This document shows, in pieces, positions 25,801-34,400 of a stretch of DNA of 64,000 bases (position 1 is its first letter; every line of letters begins with the position of its first letter). A program made the position numbers and the translations under genes. This stretch comes from Gymnogyps californianus. Its lineage: Eukaryota; Chordata; Aves; Accipitriformes; Cathartidae. Under the pieces are notes generated by a model. It saw only the letters and a list, made by a program, of their open reading frames with translations, had not been told where the DNA came from and searched no databases. The stretch covers positions 66,908,020-66,972,019 of the forward strand of contig NC_059471.1 in the NCBI RefSeq assembly GCF_018139145.2, written 5' to 3'.

Positions 25801-27487
25801 AACAATTAAGCTGAGAAATTTGCCTAAGTTCCTCACTACTGCTTAAATCATCAGGTATAACAGAAAATTTACTGGTCTCTCAAATATCAGGGAAAAACTG
25901 AATCCTGATTCAGTGAGCAGTAAGCAGTAAACATAAGACCGTCTTTCAGTTCACTTGTTATCTCTTGTACACATATGGATGGTGACATCTTGACTACAGA
26001 TGGTCCTGAGACAAGAAACGCATCATGTAAACAAGTTACGAACTTTGGTCTTTCCTACAAGATTTTTCAATTTTATACAAGAAAAAACATGTAAAGTTTC
26101 TTTTCATACAAGAAGAAACATGTGAAGCGGGAAAAGAGCTGCAAAAATAACTACAATGTATTTTGTTAAGAAAATACTCAATAATCCTTTGACTGTAAGC
26201 TCTGTGTAACATCTCCCCCCCCCCCAATTTCATTAAGGTCTCCCTATGAGAGTTTCTCTGCACTAAGATCCTCCTCAGTTACATAAACTTCTTTTCAGCA
26301 ACTAACTCAGTGATGATCACTTCAAAACAGAGGTCTCTGACAACAATTCCAAAGTAAACCCCACGTCCTCTTCTAAGTCTACTTACGCCAGTCATTTAGG
26401 GATATTTTCTAGGTTCAAAATGAAACACCGAGTTATCTCAAGAAATCAGAGATAGGAAACACATTCGACTATCCAATCTACTACTCTGCCACGTAGTACA
26501 GTTTCTACTGTTCATTTGCATTTAATGCCCTGCGTAGCAGACAGTGGTACCTATACACTCTCTACAGGGCGGGGGGAGGAGGTCTGGAAGTCGTGTTGCT
26601 AGCGTGCCTTCTCCCTAACGGAACCCAAACACGGAGGCGTGCTTCGCATCAAGACATAATTAAGTCACGTTTCAGAAGCCCTCTCAAAAGGGTAATTACA
26701 CCACATCGCAACTCCCGAGGAAGCGCCGAAGGTGAAACGGCGCAGGCTGCGGCGGAGGCACCGTGCGAACCCTTCCCAGGGCCGCTCCGGCCGCTGCCTG
26801 CGCCACCCTGCCGCTCGGGGCCGGCCCCGACCGCCTCCCTGCTCCCCTGCGCACCCTGCCCTTCACCCCCCGCCCCGGGAAGGGAATTCGTACCGCACCG
26901 TTCCCACCGCCTCCGGCTGCGCGGGCCGGCCGGCAACCCGCCGCTGCACCTGCCGCCTCCCGCGGCGGGGGGGAGTGGGGGGGGGGCAGCGGGGGGGCCC
27001 CGCCCGGTGCCGGAAGGCGGGGCGGCGGGATCGAGGGATACGGGGCTCCGGCAACCTGCCCCGCAAGCCCGAAGCCCAAAAAAGGGAAAGGTACGCGCCG
27101 CGCCGGCCGCCGGCGCTCGAAATACCCGCGGCGCCGCCCGCCCCGCCCGGCCCCCTCCCCCCTCCCCGCTCCCAGTGACCTTCCCCGCTCCCGTCCCCGC
27201 CGGAGGGGGCAGCGGGAGGGCGACTCCGCACGGGGCGGGGGGGGTGTCTCCGCGCCGCTCGTCCCCCTTCGCCCCTCGTCCCCTCTCGCCCCCGGCCGGC
27301 GCGGAACACCCCGCCTGGCGCCGTCCCCCCCCCCCCCCCGGGGTAGGGGAACAGGACCCGGTGCTGAGGGAGGGGAGCGGCGGGAAACCGCGGGGTGTGG
27401 GGGCGCTCGGCTCGGTGGTCCGGGTGGTTGGGGGTTCCCCCTCCCCAATTTCTCTGCCTCCCCCCCCCCGCTCCAACAACCTACCAT
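1731..27487 (-). CDS. DCUN1D2: DCUN1D2, DCN1-like cullin neddylation cofactor, seven coding exons
   Basis: The CDS joins complement exons 27485-27487, 24605-24821, 21273-21441, 18466-18596, 4986-5068, 2551-2647 and 1731-1810. This totals 780 nt, or 259 residues plus TAA, the length known for human DCUN1D2. Every junction is GT-AG and the phases agree. The product is a DCN1-like protein: it binds the N-acetylated NEDD8 E2 (UBE2M/UBE2F) and the cullin-RBX complex and promotes cullin neddylation (family knowledge). A UBA-like region covers about residues 8-45 and the PONY domain about 60-248. The cullin-contact triad D211, A235 and D241 is intact. The start [15 protein letters not shown] and the end [13 protein letters not shown] point to paralogue 2 rather than DCUN1D1, whose tail differs. 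There is no N-terminal glycine for myristoylation as in DCUN1D3. The gene is head-to-head with TMCO3 across a shared CpG island. Identification is very secure; the UTR ends are inferred. Confidence 0.96.
2551..2647 (-). CDS. DCUN1D2: DCUN1D2 coding exon 6
   Basis: 97 nt encode residues 202-233 ([18 protein letters not shown], then [14 protein letters not shown]) plus one base of Gly234. Asp211, the first residue of the cullin-binding triad, is here. The acceptor is TTATAG and the donor AAGAAG|GTAAG. Confidence 0.94.
3593..3811. repeat. Imperfect inverted repeat of low-complexity DNA
   Basis: A GGGGTTGTTTGTTTGTTTG-type arm at 3593-3627 is largely complementary to an AAACAAAC...AACCCC arm at 3780-3811, with about 150 bases between. 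It lies in DCUN1D2 intron 5. Confidence 0.6.
4986..5068 (-). CDS. DCUN1D2: DCUN1D2 coding exon 5
   Basis: 83 nt encode residues 174-201 ([20 protein letters not shown], then DLWNKFLL), ending in phase 0. The acceptor is CTTGCAG and the donor TTGTTG|GTAAG. The exon lies 13.4 kb from exon 4 and was placed by phase and by protein similarity. Confidence 0.94.
6059..6081. repeat. Perfect short palindrome
   Basis: Arms ATGTACAATTT and AAATTGTACAT, each 11 bases, flank a single G at 6070 in DCUN1D2 intron 4. Confidence 0.9.
11705..11729. repeat. 25-base A run
   Basis: Mononucleotide A tract in DCUN1D2 intron 4. No retroelement body was recognised next to it. Confidence 0.85.
13230..14090 (+). mobile_element. 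Old degraded CR1 LINE fragment
   Basis: The plus strand shows successive stretches of the CR1 reverse-transcriptase and C-terminal region. There is a TTTGAGATTTCATAGAGGTC-like start near 13240, an AACTCGGATGATACAAC stretch near 13363, GGACAGGATTAGAATTCAAA near 13442, GGAATAATCAACTGCAGAAA near 13544, and CTAACAATAAG near 14018. Many indels and stops break the frame, so nothing functional is encoded. The match is from memory of the CR1 consensus; boundaries are good to about 50-100 bases. The divergence suggests an insertion much older than the CR1 at 42440. Confidence 0.8.
14327..14331. repeat. Left target-site duplication of the solo LTR
   Basis: CATAT directly before the LTR; the identical right copy is at 14932-14936. 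An exact match argues that neither flank has been rearranged since insertion. Confidence 0.85.
14332..14931 (+). mobile_element. Solo LTR of an ERVL-type endogenous retrovirus
   Basis: The 600 bp element begins TGTGCTGGTTTTGGCTGGG and ends GGTTAAACCACAACA, with the TG...CA termini of an LTR. It is flanked by the direct repeat CATAT (14327-14331 and 14932-14936), the 5 bp duplication typical of ERVL/class III elements. Inside are TATAAA at 14611-14616 and a poly(A)-type ATTAAA at 14798-14803, in the order expected for a plus-strand LTR. No gag, pol or env sequence adjoins it, so it is a solo LTR left by recombination. It sits in DCUN1D2 intron 4, opposite to that gene. I recall the family as widespread in neoavian genomes. 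Confidence 0.9.
14932..14936. repeat. Right target-site duplication of the solo LTR
   Basis: CATAT directly after the terminal ACAACA of the LTR, matching 14327-14331. Confidence 0.85.
18466..18596 (-). CDS. DCUN1D2: DCUN1D2 coding exon 4
   Basis: 131 nt encode residues 130-173, reading [10 protein letters not shown] and then [20 protein letters not shown]. They end with one base of Asp174. The acceptor is GAACAG and the donor TCTAG|GTAAGT. This is the central PONY domain. Confidence 0.95.
21273..21441 (-). CDS. DCUN1D2: DCUN1D2 coding exon 3
   Basis: 169 nt complete codon 74 (Asp), encode residues 75-129 and end with two bases of Gly130. The segment [19 protein letters not shown] is the start of the PONY domain. 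The acceptor is TTGCAG and the donor TTGGG|GTAAGT. Confidence 0.95.
23416..23461. repeat. TA-rich microsatellite
   Basis: Interrupted (TA)n in DCUN1D2 intron 2, with short GT and TTTACA interruptions. Confidence 0.9.
24605..24821 (-). CDS. DCUN1D2: DCUN1D2 coding exon 2
   Basis: 217 nt encode residues 2-73 plus one base of codon 74. They include the UBA-like segment ([19 protein letters not shown]...) and the linker ending LEQLYNRYK. The acceptor is CCCAAAG at 24822-24828 and the donor is AAAG|GTAA at 24605/24604. The open frame running further into the intron is not exonic. Confidence 0.95.
24822..27484 (-). other. DCUN1D2 intron 1
   Basis: This 2.66 kb intron separates the start codon from the rest of the frame. 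Its exon 1-proximal part, from about 26710, lies inside the CpG island; the remainder is AT-rich. A 10-12 base C run lies at about 26214-26225. No gene is seen. Confidence 0.85.
27485..27487 (-). CDS. DCUN1D2: DCUN1D2 coding exon 1 (start codon only)
   Basis: The initiator ATG is the last three bases of exon 1, followed at once by the donor GTAGGT (27484-27479). The context is GATAAAATG, with A at -3. Exon 2 opens in phase 0 with CAT (His2), giving M-H-K-L-K-S-S as known for this family. The 5' UTR continues into the CpG island at higher coordinates; its start is not visible. Confidence 0.88.
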
Positions 27488-27533
27488 TTTATCACCGGCG
27501 CTTTGACCAACTTCACCGCCCGGCGCCGCCTCT

Positions 27534-27545
27534 CGCGCAGGCGCG
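27534..27545. promoter_or_regulatory. NRF1-like palindromic motif
   Basis: CGCGCAGGCGCG is one base from the NRF1 consensus YGCGCAYGCGCR. It lies about 50 bp upstream of the DCUN1D2 start codon, in or just before its 5' UTR. Confidence 0.4.
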
Positions 27546-27718
27546 CACCGGCCCGCCCTCGCCGCCTATGGCCGGCCGCGCTGGCGGGACCGGGCGCAAA
27601 GGCGGAGCGCAGGATCGAGGTGCGCGCCCGCAGCGCCGGCGGAGCCCGCGGCCCTCCCTGCGCCGCCGCCCGCGGGGAGAGGCGGTGTCCGCGGGGCTGG
27701 GGCGCGCCAGAGGCGGCG

Positions 27719-27740
27719 ACTACGCCTCCCGGCGTGCGCC
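27719..27740 (+). promoter_or_regulatory. ACTAC-type motif 1, ZNF143/THAP11-like
   Basis: ACTACGCCTCCC followed by GGCGTGCGCC resembles the extended SBS motif ACTACAnnTCCCAGCATGC. It lies between the two divergent first exons. Binding is inferred from the motif. Confidence 0.55.
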
Positions 27741-27758
27741 GCGCAGAGCGGCTGGAAT

Positions 27759-27779
27759 GGGGGGGGGGGGGGGGGGGGG
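27759..27779. repeat. 21-base G run in the shared promoter
   Basis: An unbroken G tract between ACTAC motifs 1 and 2. It could form G-quadruplex or triplex structures, or its length could be an assembly error. Confidence 0.8.
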
Positions 27780-27808
27780 AAGCGTGTGTAGGAGGGTGAG
27801 ACTCCACC

Positions 27809-27830
27809 ATTACGTTTCCCATAGCATGCC
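27809..27830 (+). promoter_or_regulatory. ACTAC-type motif 2, ZNF143/THAP11-like
   Basis: ATTACGTTTCCC followed by ATAGCATGCC, one mismatch in the ACTAC core but with a clear GCATGCC 3' part, as in the long form of the SBS motif. Confidence 0.5.
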
Positions 27831-27846
27831 GCGAGGAGGCGCTCGG

Positions 27847-27858
27847 ACTACGGATCCC
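27847..27858 (+). promoter_or_regulatory. ACTAC-type motif 3
   Basis: ACTACGGATCCC matches ACTAC(A/G)nnTCCC but lacks the GCATGC extension. It lies just upstream of the presumed TMCO3 start. Confidence 0.4.
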
Positions 27859-27879
27859 CTCTGACTCTGCGCTTAAAGG

Positions 27880-28055
27880 CGCTCGGTGACCGGCCCAGGG
27901 TGAGAGGGGTGGCCGTTGCGGCGGCGGGAGAGGCCGTTGGCGAGGACGGGGCTCCTCGGCGCCTTCCGTCAGCGGCCAGCGTCCCCTTACCCCCGTGCCC
28001 GCCGCGCTCCCCTGGCCGCTGCCGGCTTCCCGGCCTCCCTCCCTCCCTCCCTCAG
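27880..28055 (+). other. TMCO3: Probable non-coding exon 1 of TMCO3
   Basis: The best donor in the plus-strand half of the island is CTCAG|GTGAGC at 28055/28056. The 5' end at about 27880 is a guess from the divergent layout. Other possible donors are at about 28147 (TTGAG|GTGGGC) and 28514 (CTCAG|GTGGGT), so alternative first exons are possible. Confidence 0.45.
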
Positions 28056-30881
28056 GTGAGCGGGGCGGAGGGAGGAAGCAGTGCCTGAGGCCGGCGGCTG
28101 TCTCCGTCTCCATCACCTCGGCGGCCGGGCCAGCCGCCACCTTGAGGTGGGCGCTGGGCGGTTGCCGACGGGGGGGCGGCGGGGGGGGGGGGTGAGCTGC
28201 GAGGAGGCGGCGGCGGGTTTGGTGCTACTGCCGCGGGGCCGGAAAGTTGAGTGCTGCTGCTGGGAGCGCCGACCGGGCGGGCTGCGGGGCGGCTGCCTCC
28301 CTCTCTCCTTCCCTCCCTCCGCCGCCATGAGGGGGCGGGAAAGGGGCCGATCGCACCCGCGCTCTCCTGATCTCTGTTCTCCCCCTTCTTCCCTCCCCCC
28401 CCCCCGCCACCGGCCTTCCCCAGGGAGAGGTAGCGGCAGGCGCCGCCCGGAAGCCGGCCCGCGAAGAGAGGCGGCGGCGCAGGGAGCTGCCCTCCGGCTG
28501 CCATCGCTCTCAGGTGGGTGCGTGCCGGGACGGAGGCGCCCGGGGAGTCACGGCCGCGGCCGGCGCCCCCGCCTCGGCTGCCCTGCGGGTCCTGAGAAGG
28601 AGCGTGGATTGAGAAAACTGGTGGGTGGCGGCAAACTGGCAGGTGTGGAAGGAGCCGCAAGCGTTTTGGAAGAGAGGATCAGGGCTTGCATTGGAGGCAG
28701 GGTCTAGTATCAGCTTGATGAAATCCGGTACTACAGTGTCGTGTTCAGGAAGGAAAAATCGGGTAGATGAGCTGCAATCCATCAGAAAACAAACTGTGCT
28801 TACAAAGGACTCCAAACGACAGGACTTCCCTCTAATTTGATACTTACTGGTGCATGGAGAGGAGTGGGGTTTTTCTTCCTCTTTATTTGCACTCTGAAGC
28901 ACTTTTTTTTTTTTATGTGAGGTCATTGTTCCTTTAAGAGCTTTTGAGCACTGCCCCAGGTGCCACTTTTCTAAAACACTGTTACTGAAACAAAACTGTA
29001 CTGTGTCTGAACCACGGTGGTAAGTTTACACAGTGCAACAATGGGCAAACTTACTAGTATAAATCTCTGCTCAGAATTTAGTTACGTGGTTTGACATACC
29101 ACACAAGACATGCAGTAGAGTCTTTTACTCACCTCCCTGCAAACGGCAGCTTGAATATACACTAGATGTTTTCTTCTCCCTCTTTCTTGCAGCAATAGGT
29201 TGTAATATATTCAGCAAAATCTCTCCCCCAAACATGTTAAACAGGAAGAATATTACTTTGTATATGTGAAGAAATATTTCCTTAAATATCACTCTAGAAT
29301 TTTGCCAGGTGGTGGGCATTGTCATTTTTTCCTGATTTCTCAAAAATAGTAAACCCCATAGCTTTATCAACGTTCTGAAATATTTCTACTTTATTATTTT
29401 ATTGAAATTAGAGTGATGTAGATATGCTTTTGCTACTTTAATTACACTTTCAGTTCTTAATTTTAAATGTTTTGGCTCTTCATGTTGTTAAATGCTAACC
29501 CATAGTCAACTATTGATAGCTAAATACTTTGGCTTGTATTTCATGCATTGAAAAGAAACAAACCAACCCACAGACAGGTTTTGTCAGTTCTCTCTGAAAC
29601 AGAGATGGGAAGGCATTTTCAAAAGGAAGGTAGTGCATGGCTGCGCTTGCCATCTTTGCTTCCCATTCTATATATTGATGATGGCTGGCTTGGATACTTG
29701 TGATTGTGATTGCTACTGCATTATAGGGAAGGAAGATTCTCTCTTAGGGAGGCTGCTTCCAGATGACTATGTCCGTATGTTGGTTCCTGATTAAGGCTGT
29801 TGGCCCAGAGATCAAGATTGCAACTAAAGTTTAGGCAAATACCTGCTTTATTGATGGTCTACTAACATGTAGCGTGTGTTGTGCATTTTTAAAATGCCAT
29901 GCTTCAGTGATAAATGTATATTTTGTACATATGTTTATACATTGTTATGTATAGCTTTGTGGTGTGGGGTTTTTTTGTGGGTTTTTGTGTGTGTTTGGTT
30001 GGGTTTTTTTTAAAGAAAATGTAACTTATTTTACAATAATGTCAGTGTTTTCCTGTAGGATCTGGGGGAAGGAAATTCGTTCCTAGTTTTGAAATTCTGT
30101 CCTCCTTGGTGTTAAAAGCAAATACAGCAGTTTAAATATAGATCTTCAAGTAGCTTCTGGGAAATGAACTTATGAATGAATTGATTTTACTTTTAGTGTT
30201 CTTGTAACTCTATTTTAAAATCGTGAGGATCAACAATTAGCTTTGAAGATAAATACCTCAAGGCCATGCAGCCTTTCAGGTGAAGGTCTTTGATCCAAAC
30301 TAGTAGTGCTCAGAAGTCCAGGAAGTTTTGCTGTTATTTCTTTACTGTAGAAATGTTTCTTTCACAAGTATGATTTGTAATGTAATCTGTTTCAGTTAAG
30401 CTTTTTTTCATTATGTTTTGTATAGTTGAGTGTGTTAATGCTTCTGAGGCTGTATAAATAACAAATGATTATGATACAATTTTTTAGGACAGGTTTGAAA
30501 AAATACAAGAGGTTTACTGATAGATAAGAAGAATGAGTTTTGGTGCTAGGTTGAAGTACAGCCTATGGCATTGTAGCTTAATATTTTTAATGGCTTTTCT
30601 CTCATGTAAGAAGTGCAGGTGACTACCATGTGAAATGACTAAGCTTTCCATTCAGTGTTTTTAAAACAAGGTGATATCTAGAAAATAGTCAAGGGGAAAA
30701 CAAAAATCTATCAATAACCTTGGGCTGTTTCTTGGTTTTGATAACTGTTGAATGAAGAAGACCATATAAATTCTGTTGAAGATCATAGTGTAGGATGCAG
30801 TCTTAGGTTTGTTTTCTACATTTGTTTGACCTGATGACCTAACATTATCATGTTTGATAACTGATTGGTACTATCTTGCAG
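28056..30881 (+). other. TMCO3 intron 1
   Basis: The first 550 bases belong to the CpG island; the rest is AT-rich intron with a T/G-rich stretch at about 29961-30012. No gene or mobile element was recognised. The start depends on the exon 1 donor chosen. Confidence 0.6.
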
Positions 30882-30977
30882 CATGGTATGTGTACTGGAG
30901 ATGCAGAAACCATGTAGCAGAAAGCTTTGAGCAGTTGTGGATTATCAGTTTCTCCCAACAGCAATAAAAAGTGAAGA
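30882..30977 (+). other. TMCO3: TMCO3 5' UTR part of exon 2, with upstream AUGs
   Basis: The acceptor is TATCTTGCAG ending at 30881. The leader holds a 15-codon upstream frame at 30883-30930, with a second in-frame AUG at 30901. It also holds an overlapping AUG-UAG start-stop pair at 30912-30917. The main start at 30978 has A at -3. These elements are in the mRNA only if this acceptor is the one used. Confidence 0.6.
30883..30930 (+). CDS. Upstream ORF in the TMCO3 leader (15 codons)
   Basis: ATG at 30883-30885 runs to TGA at 30928-30930 and closes 47 nt before the TMCO3 start. It would act, if at all, by lowering scanning to the main AUG. The peptide has no recognisable feature. Confidence 0.35.
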   Translation: MVCVLEMQKPCSRKL

Positions 30978-31424
30978 ATGAAGGTGACTGGATTTGTTTC
31001 CCTATGGACGTTGGTTTCGCTGCCTTGTGGCCAGTTAGCAAATCCTGCAGAACATGAAGATGTAGTAAAGCATGCAATAAAGCTGCACCGTGGGAAAGGA
31101 GCTGTTATCACTCAGAGAAGGCAGTGGGTGTTGGAGAGCTGCAGAAAACTATCTGGTCTTCTTCGCCAAAAGAACGTTGTTCTCAACAAACTAAAAAATG
31201 CTATAAGAGCAGTTGAGAAGGATGCAGGACTGTCAGATGAAGAGAAACTTTTTCAGGTGCATACCTTTGAAATTTTCCAAAAGGAGCTAAATGAAAGTGA
31301 AAACTCGGTCTTTCAAGCAATCCACGGCCTCCAGAGAGCTCTACAGGGTGATTACAAAGATGTTGTAAATATGAAAGAAAGCAGCAGACAGAGACTGGAA
31401 GCCTTGAGAGAAGCTGCAATTAAG
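30978..31424 (+). CDS. TMCO3: TMCO3 coding exon 2 (first coding exon)
   Basis: Residues 1-149. It opens with [18 protein letters not shown], a signal-peptide-like hydrophobic start. Conserved stretches such as [12 protein letters not shown] and [17 protein letters not shown] follow. It ends REAAIK before the donor AAG|GTTAGT, in phase 0. The frame reads on to 31472, but that part is intron. Confidence 0.95.
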
Positions 31425-34400
31425 GTTAGTTCCCCCATGTTTATTACTAGAGTATTAATATTCTACTTGTGATCTTAATTTTGTTATGGCACGGTTTCAG
31501 TCCATTTTAATAAAAAAGTAGATCTACATGAGACGTGCAATGTTTTGCTGTTTAAAATGGATTTTGAATGAAGTATTTGTTCTCATTAGTAAGGTTAGAA
31601 GTAATTCAGGTGTAGAGCTTAAAACTTAATAGCAGTCAATAGTTCTTATTTCAAAACAAAGCTAAGCATAGTCATAAGACCTATGGCAAATATTATGTTA
31701 AAGGGAAAGGAATACAAGAAGTGAGTCAGTGCACATAGCACAGTTGCACTAGATCAGCCAATGGGATTATCAGAGTAGAAATAATGCCATAAATTGGCAA
31801 AATACTGACTGTTTTTTCCACTTCAAATGAGAATTGTGCAACCAAAATCTACAATTTAAACAGAATGACTTCTTGCCTTTTATTTCCATATTCATATAGA
31901 TGAGGGTAAAATGGACATGCAAAATATGAGTTGACTAGATTTTTAATCTCAATATAGCACTCCTAGCCTAAGAAGTGCAGGTTTGAAAAACAGTGCTTCC
32001 AAGAAAGAGCTGGCTGAGATAAATTTACCAAGAAAAGCACAGATGAGTAACAGTTGAGCAAAAGTACTTCATGGAAAATTTGAGTTCCCATGTCAATGCA
32101 GACCTGTTAGTGTGTGCACAATCTGCCACTGTCTAGTGGACTTGGTAGTGCTCAGGCTGTGTACTGAAAGTCTCCCATTGAGAGAAAATGTCGCTTAATT
32201 GATTTGGTATTTAAATTGCTCTTTTCCTTGCTCTACCCCTCAACCACTGGAGGAATATATTAAGCATTTTCATTGTTTTCTGTCTTCTAAAAGAAGAGGC
32301 TGCCCTTGCGCAAGGGAGCAAGAGAAGGAAAAAAAAATGTAATTGGGATATAGCATCTGAGCTGGGAGATTCTTTAAAGGGCATTTGTGTAAGAGATGTG
32401 CAGATCTGAACAGGTGCAGATGGCAAGAGATTGTGTGCAAGAAAGGCTGGTGAAAGTAGAAGTTAGGATGCAGACTTGGGAGGCTGGAGTAGTGGTCTGT
32501 GCAGTGAAAACAAAGACTGAATTATGACAAATTTGGATAAGGAGTAGTTTGGATCTAGGTGTATTCAAATGAAGTGCTCAATATGACTTTGATATTGGTG
32601 CTTAATGGTAGTGCCAGCCTCTGCTGCATGGAAATGGTAGCAATTGTCATGAAAATTACTTGATTTTCCACCTTTTTTCCCTCAGAGCTCTTAAAAGGGC
32701 AGCAGTGAAGCTGTCCAGAATCTTCTTTCTCATTTACCTAATTCTTGGCAATGTTACTGTAAAATACTGAAGTAATCTATCCTTGAACTTGAGAATGGTG
32801 CTTCCTCACTTTTCTTGTAAAAGGAGGCCTGTGTGTATAATGAAGTGTTTAGAGATATGTCCTGTCAAAACTTTACTTCTGCAGAGGTGGATTGTGTAGG
32901 CTTTTTTTGTATTATTGTATCAAGATATTTACTTGAACGAGCAATCTTTTATACCCTTCCTTCCTATGTGATGCGCATGATTATTTAAACAGAATATTTG
33001 TTGTTCTAACCTTACAATTGTTATATAAAGTGAAACAAAGGATAGTGGGGAAATGCATGCCAAAAAGATGAAAATTACATGGGATACATTTTTTTTTTGG
33101 ATGACTTCTTGCTTCAGAAGACACACAATAGGTCCAATTTTGCTCCAGTTTCATTTTACTGTAATGATTACTTTATTGGTGTACTCATAAGACATCCTTT
33201 CCATTTTTTAAACAGTGATTGAATGGAAAATACGAATGACTGTAGAGGGTGCTGGACTCTCCCCTTCATTTTATTTCTGTTGAGTTGAAGTATTTGGAAG
33301 TCTTTAATGTTGGGATACGTGTGCATGTCTGATGCATTTCTTGCTGGTTCTGCTGCTGGGAAAAGATATAGTAGAATCATTCATGGGGCGGGGGGGGAGG
33401 AAGGAAGAAGCGCTGAAGATAGCTTCTGCCTTCTTTTGCTCCAGGAACTTGTGTGGACGTTCAGGGAAAAAGCAACAAAATCTTACCTGCTTTTTATCAG
33501 CTTCTAATTTCTTGGGTGCCTACTAATAAACATTGTAGAATGTAGAAAAAATAACTCACAAGTAGTGCAAAGATGCATCGTTTTCTGAATGTGCTTTTTT
33601 CATCCCTGATTAAACAGTAGAGAGCAACACCACCACTGTGTTCTTAACCAGCATCGCCCCCAAGTCTGTCTTAATCTTACTTCATTTTGCTCATGTGTTT
33701 CTAGGTGTTCCAGTCTCCTGTTTAGTGCAAAGTCCTTATCTGTATTACCTTGTTTAAAAGATTGTTTGGTACGTACCTTGTGATCAGGTGTCTCCAATTC
33801 CAGCATGAGTTGCGGAATAGTGTTTGTACTGTGATGCACTTCTGCTTAACATGCAGCAGGCTGTTGAGATAGCTTGTCCTTTTCACGGACACCGTTGCCT
33901 GTGATTGTCCCACTCTACTGCTGTGATACTGGTCTGTAGGTAAAAACAGAGGTGCCACTTTAATAGACTACAAAAACCTTTATCTTCATTAATTAAAGGA
34001 ACTTACAGTTAAACTCAGATTTTTCAAAGCTCTTCTACCTTGCTATTCAGAGAAAGTTAACTTCTTGCAAATTACAGCTTTATTTATTTTTCTGCAGTTT
34101 ACCTCTAGCTCTGTTCAGCCTGTTCGTCTCAGCCGACAGAAAGGACTGATCGGCTCCCTCCACCCAAAACCTGTTCCATTTTTGAGGGGAAAGAATCTAA
34201 CCCTTATCAATTCCATCTCACATTTTAAGTTGTTGCTGACTGAGGAAAGAATCTGCAACTCATACGGGGGCTGTTTTTTACGTCTTTTGAGCAATGTCTG
34301 CTAGCAGAGAACAACAGATAGGAAATGTTTTTCCTTGAGGCTGTATGAGAGTGACTATGTCTCTTGCTTATGTGTTGTATAAGAACTAAAGCAGTTGACA

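Larger units (their letters stand above)
26710..28610. promoter_or_regulatory. CpG island and bidirectional DCUN1D2/TMCO3 promoter
   Basis: About 1.9 kb that is very GC-rich and dense in CpG, in sharp contrast to the AT-rich DNA on both sides. It contains DCUN1D2 exon 1 (donor at 27484, minus) and the probable TMCO3 exon 1 (donor at 28056, plus). The transcription starts must therefore lie back to back within roughly 27500-27900. Long homopolymers occur here: 15 C at 27325-27339, 21 G at 27759-27779 and 11 C at 28395-28405. No TATA box is evident. The many long open frames on both strands reflect GC composition, not genes. Confidence 0.9.

Noticed and set aside
26593..27864. 423-codon plus-strand open frame, and several long overlapping frames on both strands up to about 28700
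   Set aside because: All lie in the CpG island, are rich in Pro, Arg, Gly and Ala, overlap on both strands and resemble no protein; GC-rich DNA has few stops.
31425..31472. Extension of the first TMCO3 coding frame past 31424
   Set aside because: The frame reads into intron 2; the donor AAG|GTTAGT and the continuation in exon 3 show that the exon stops at 31424.
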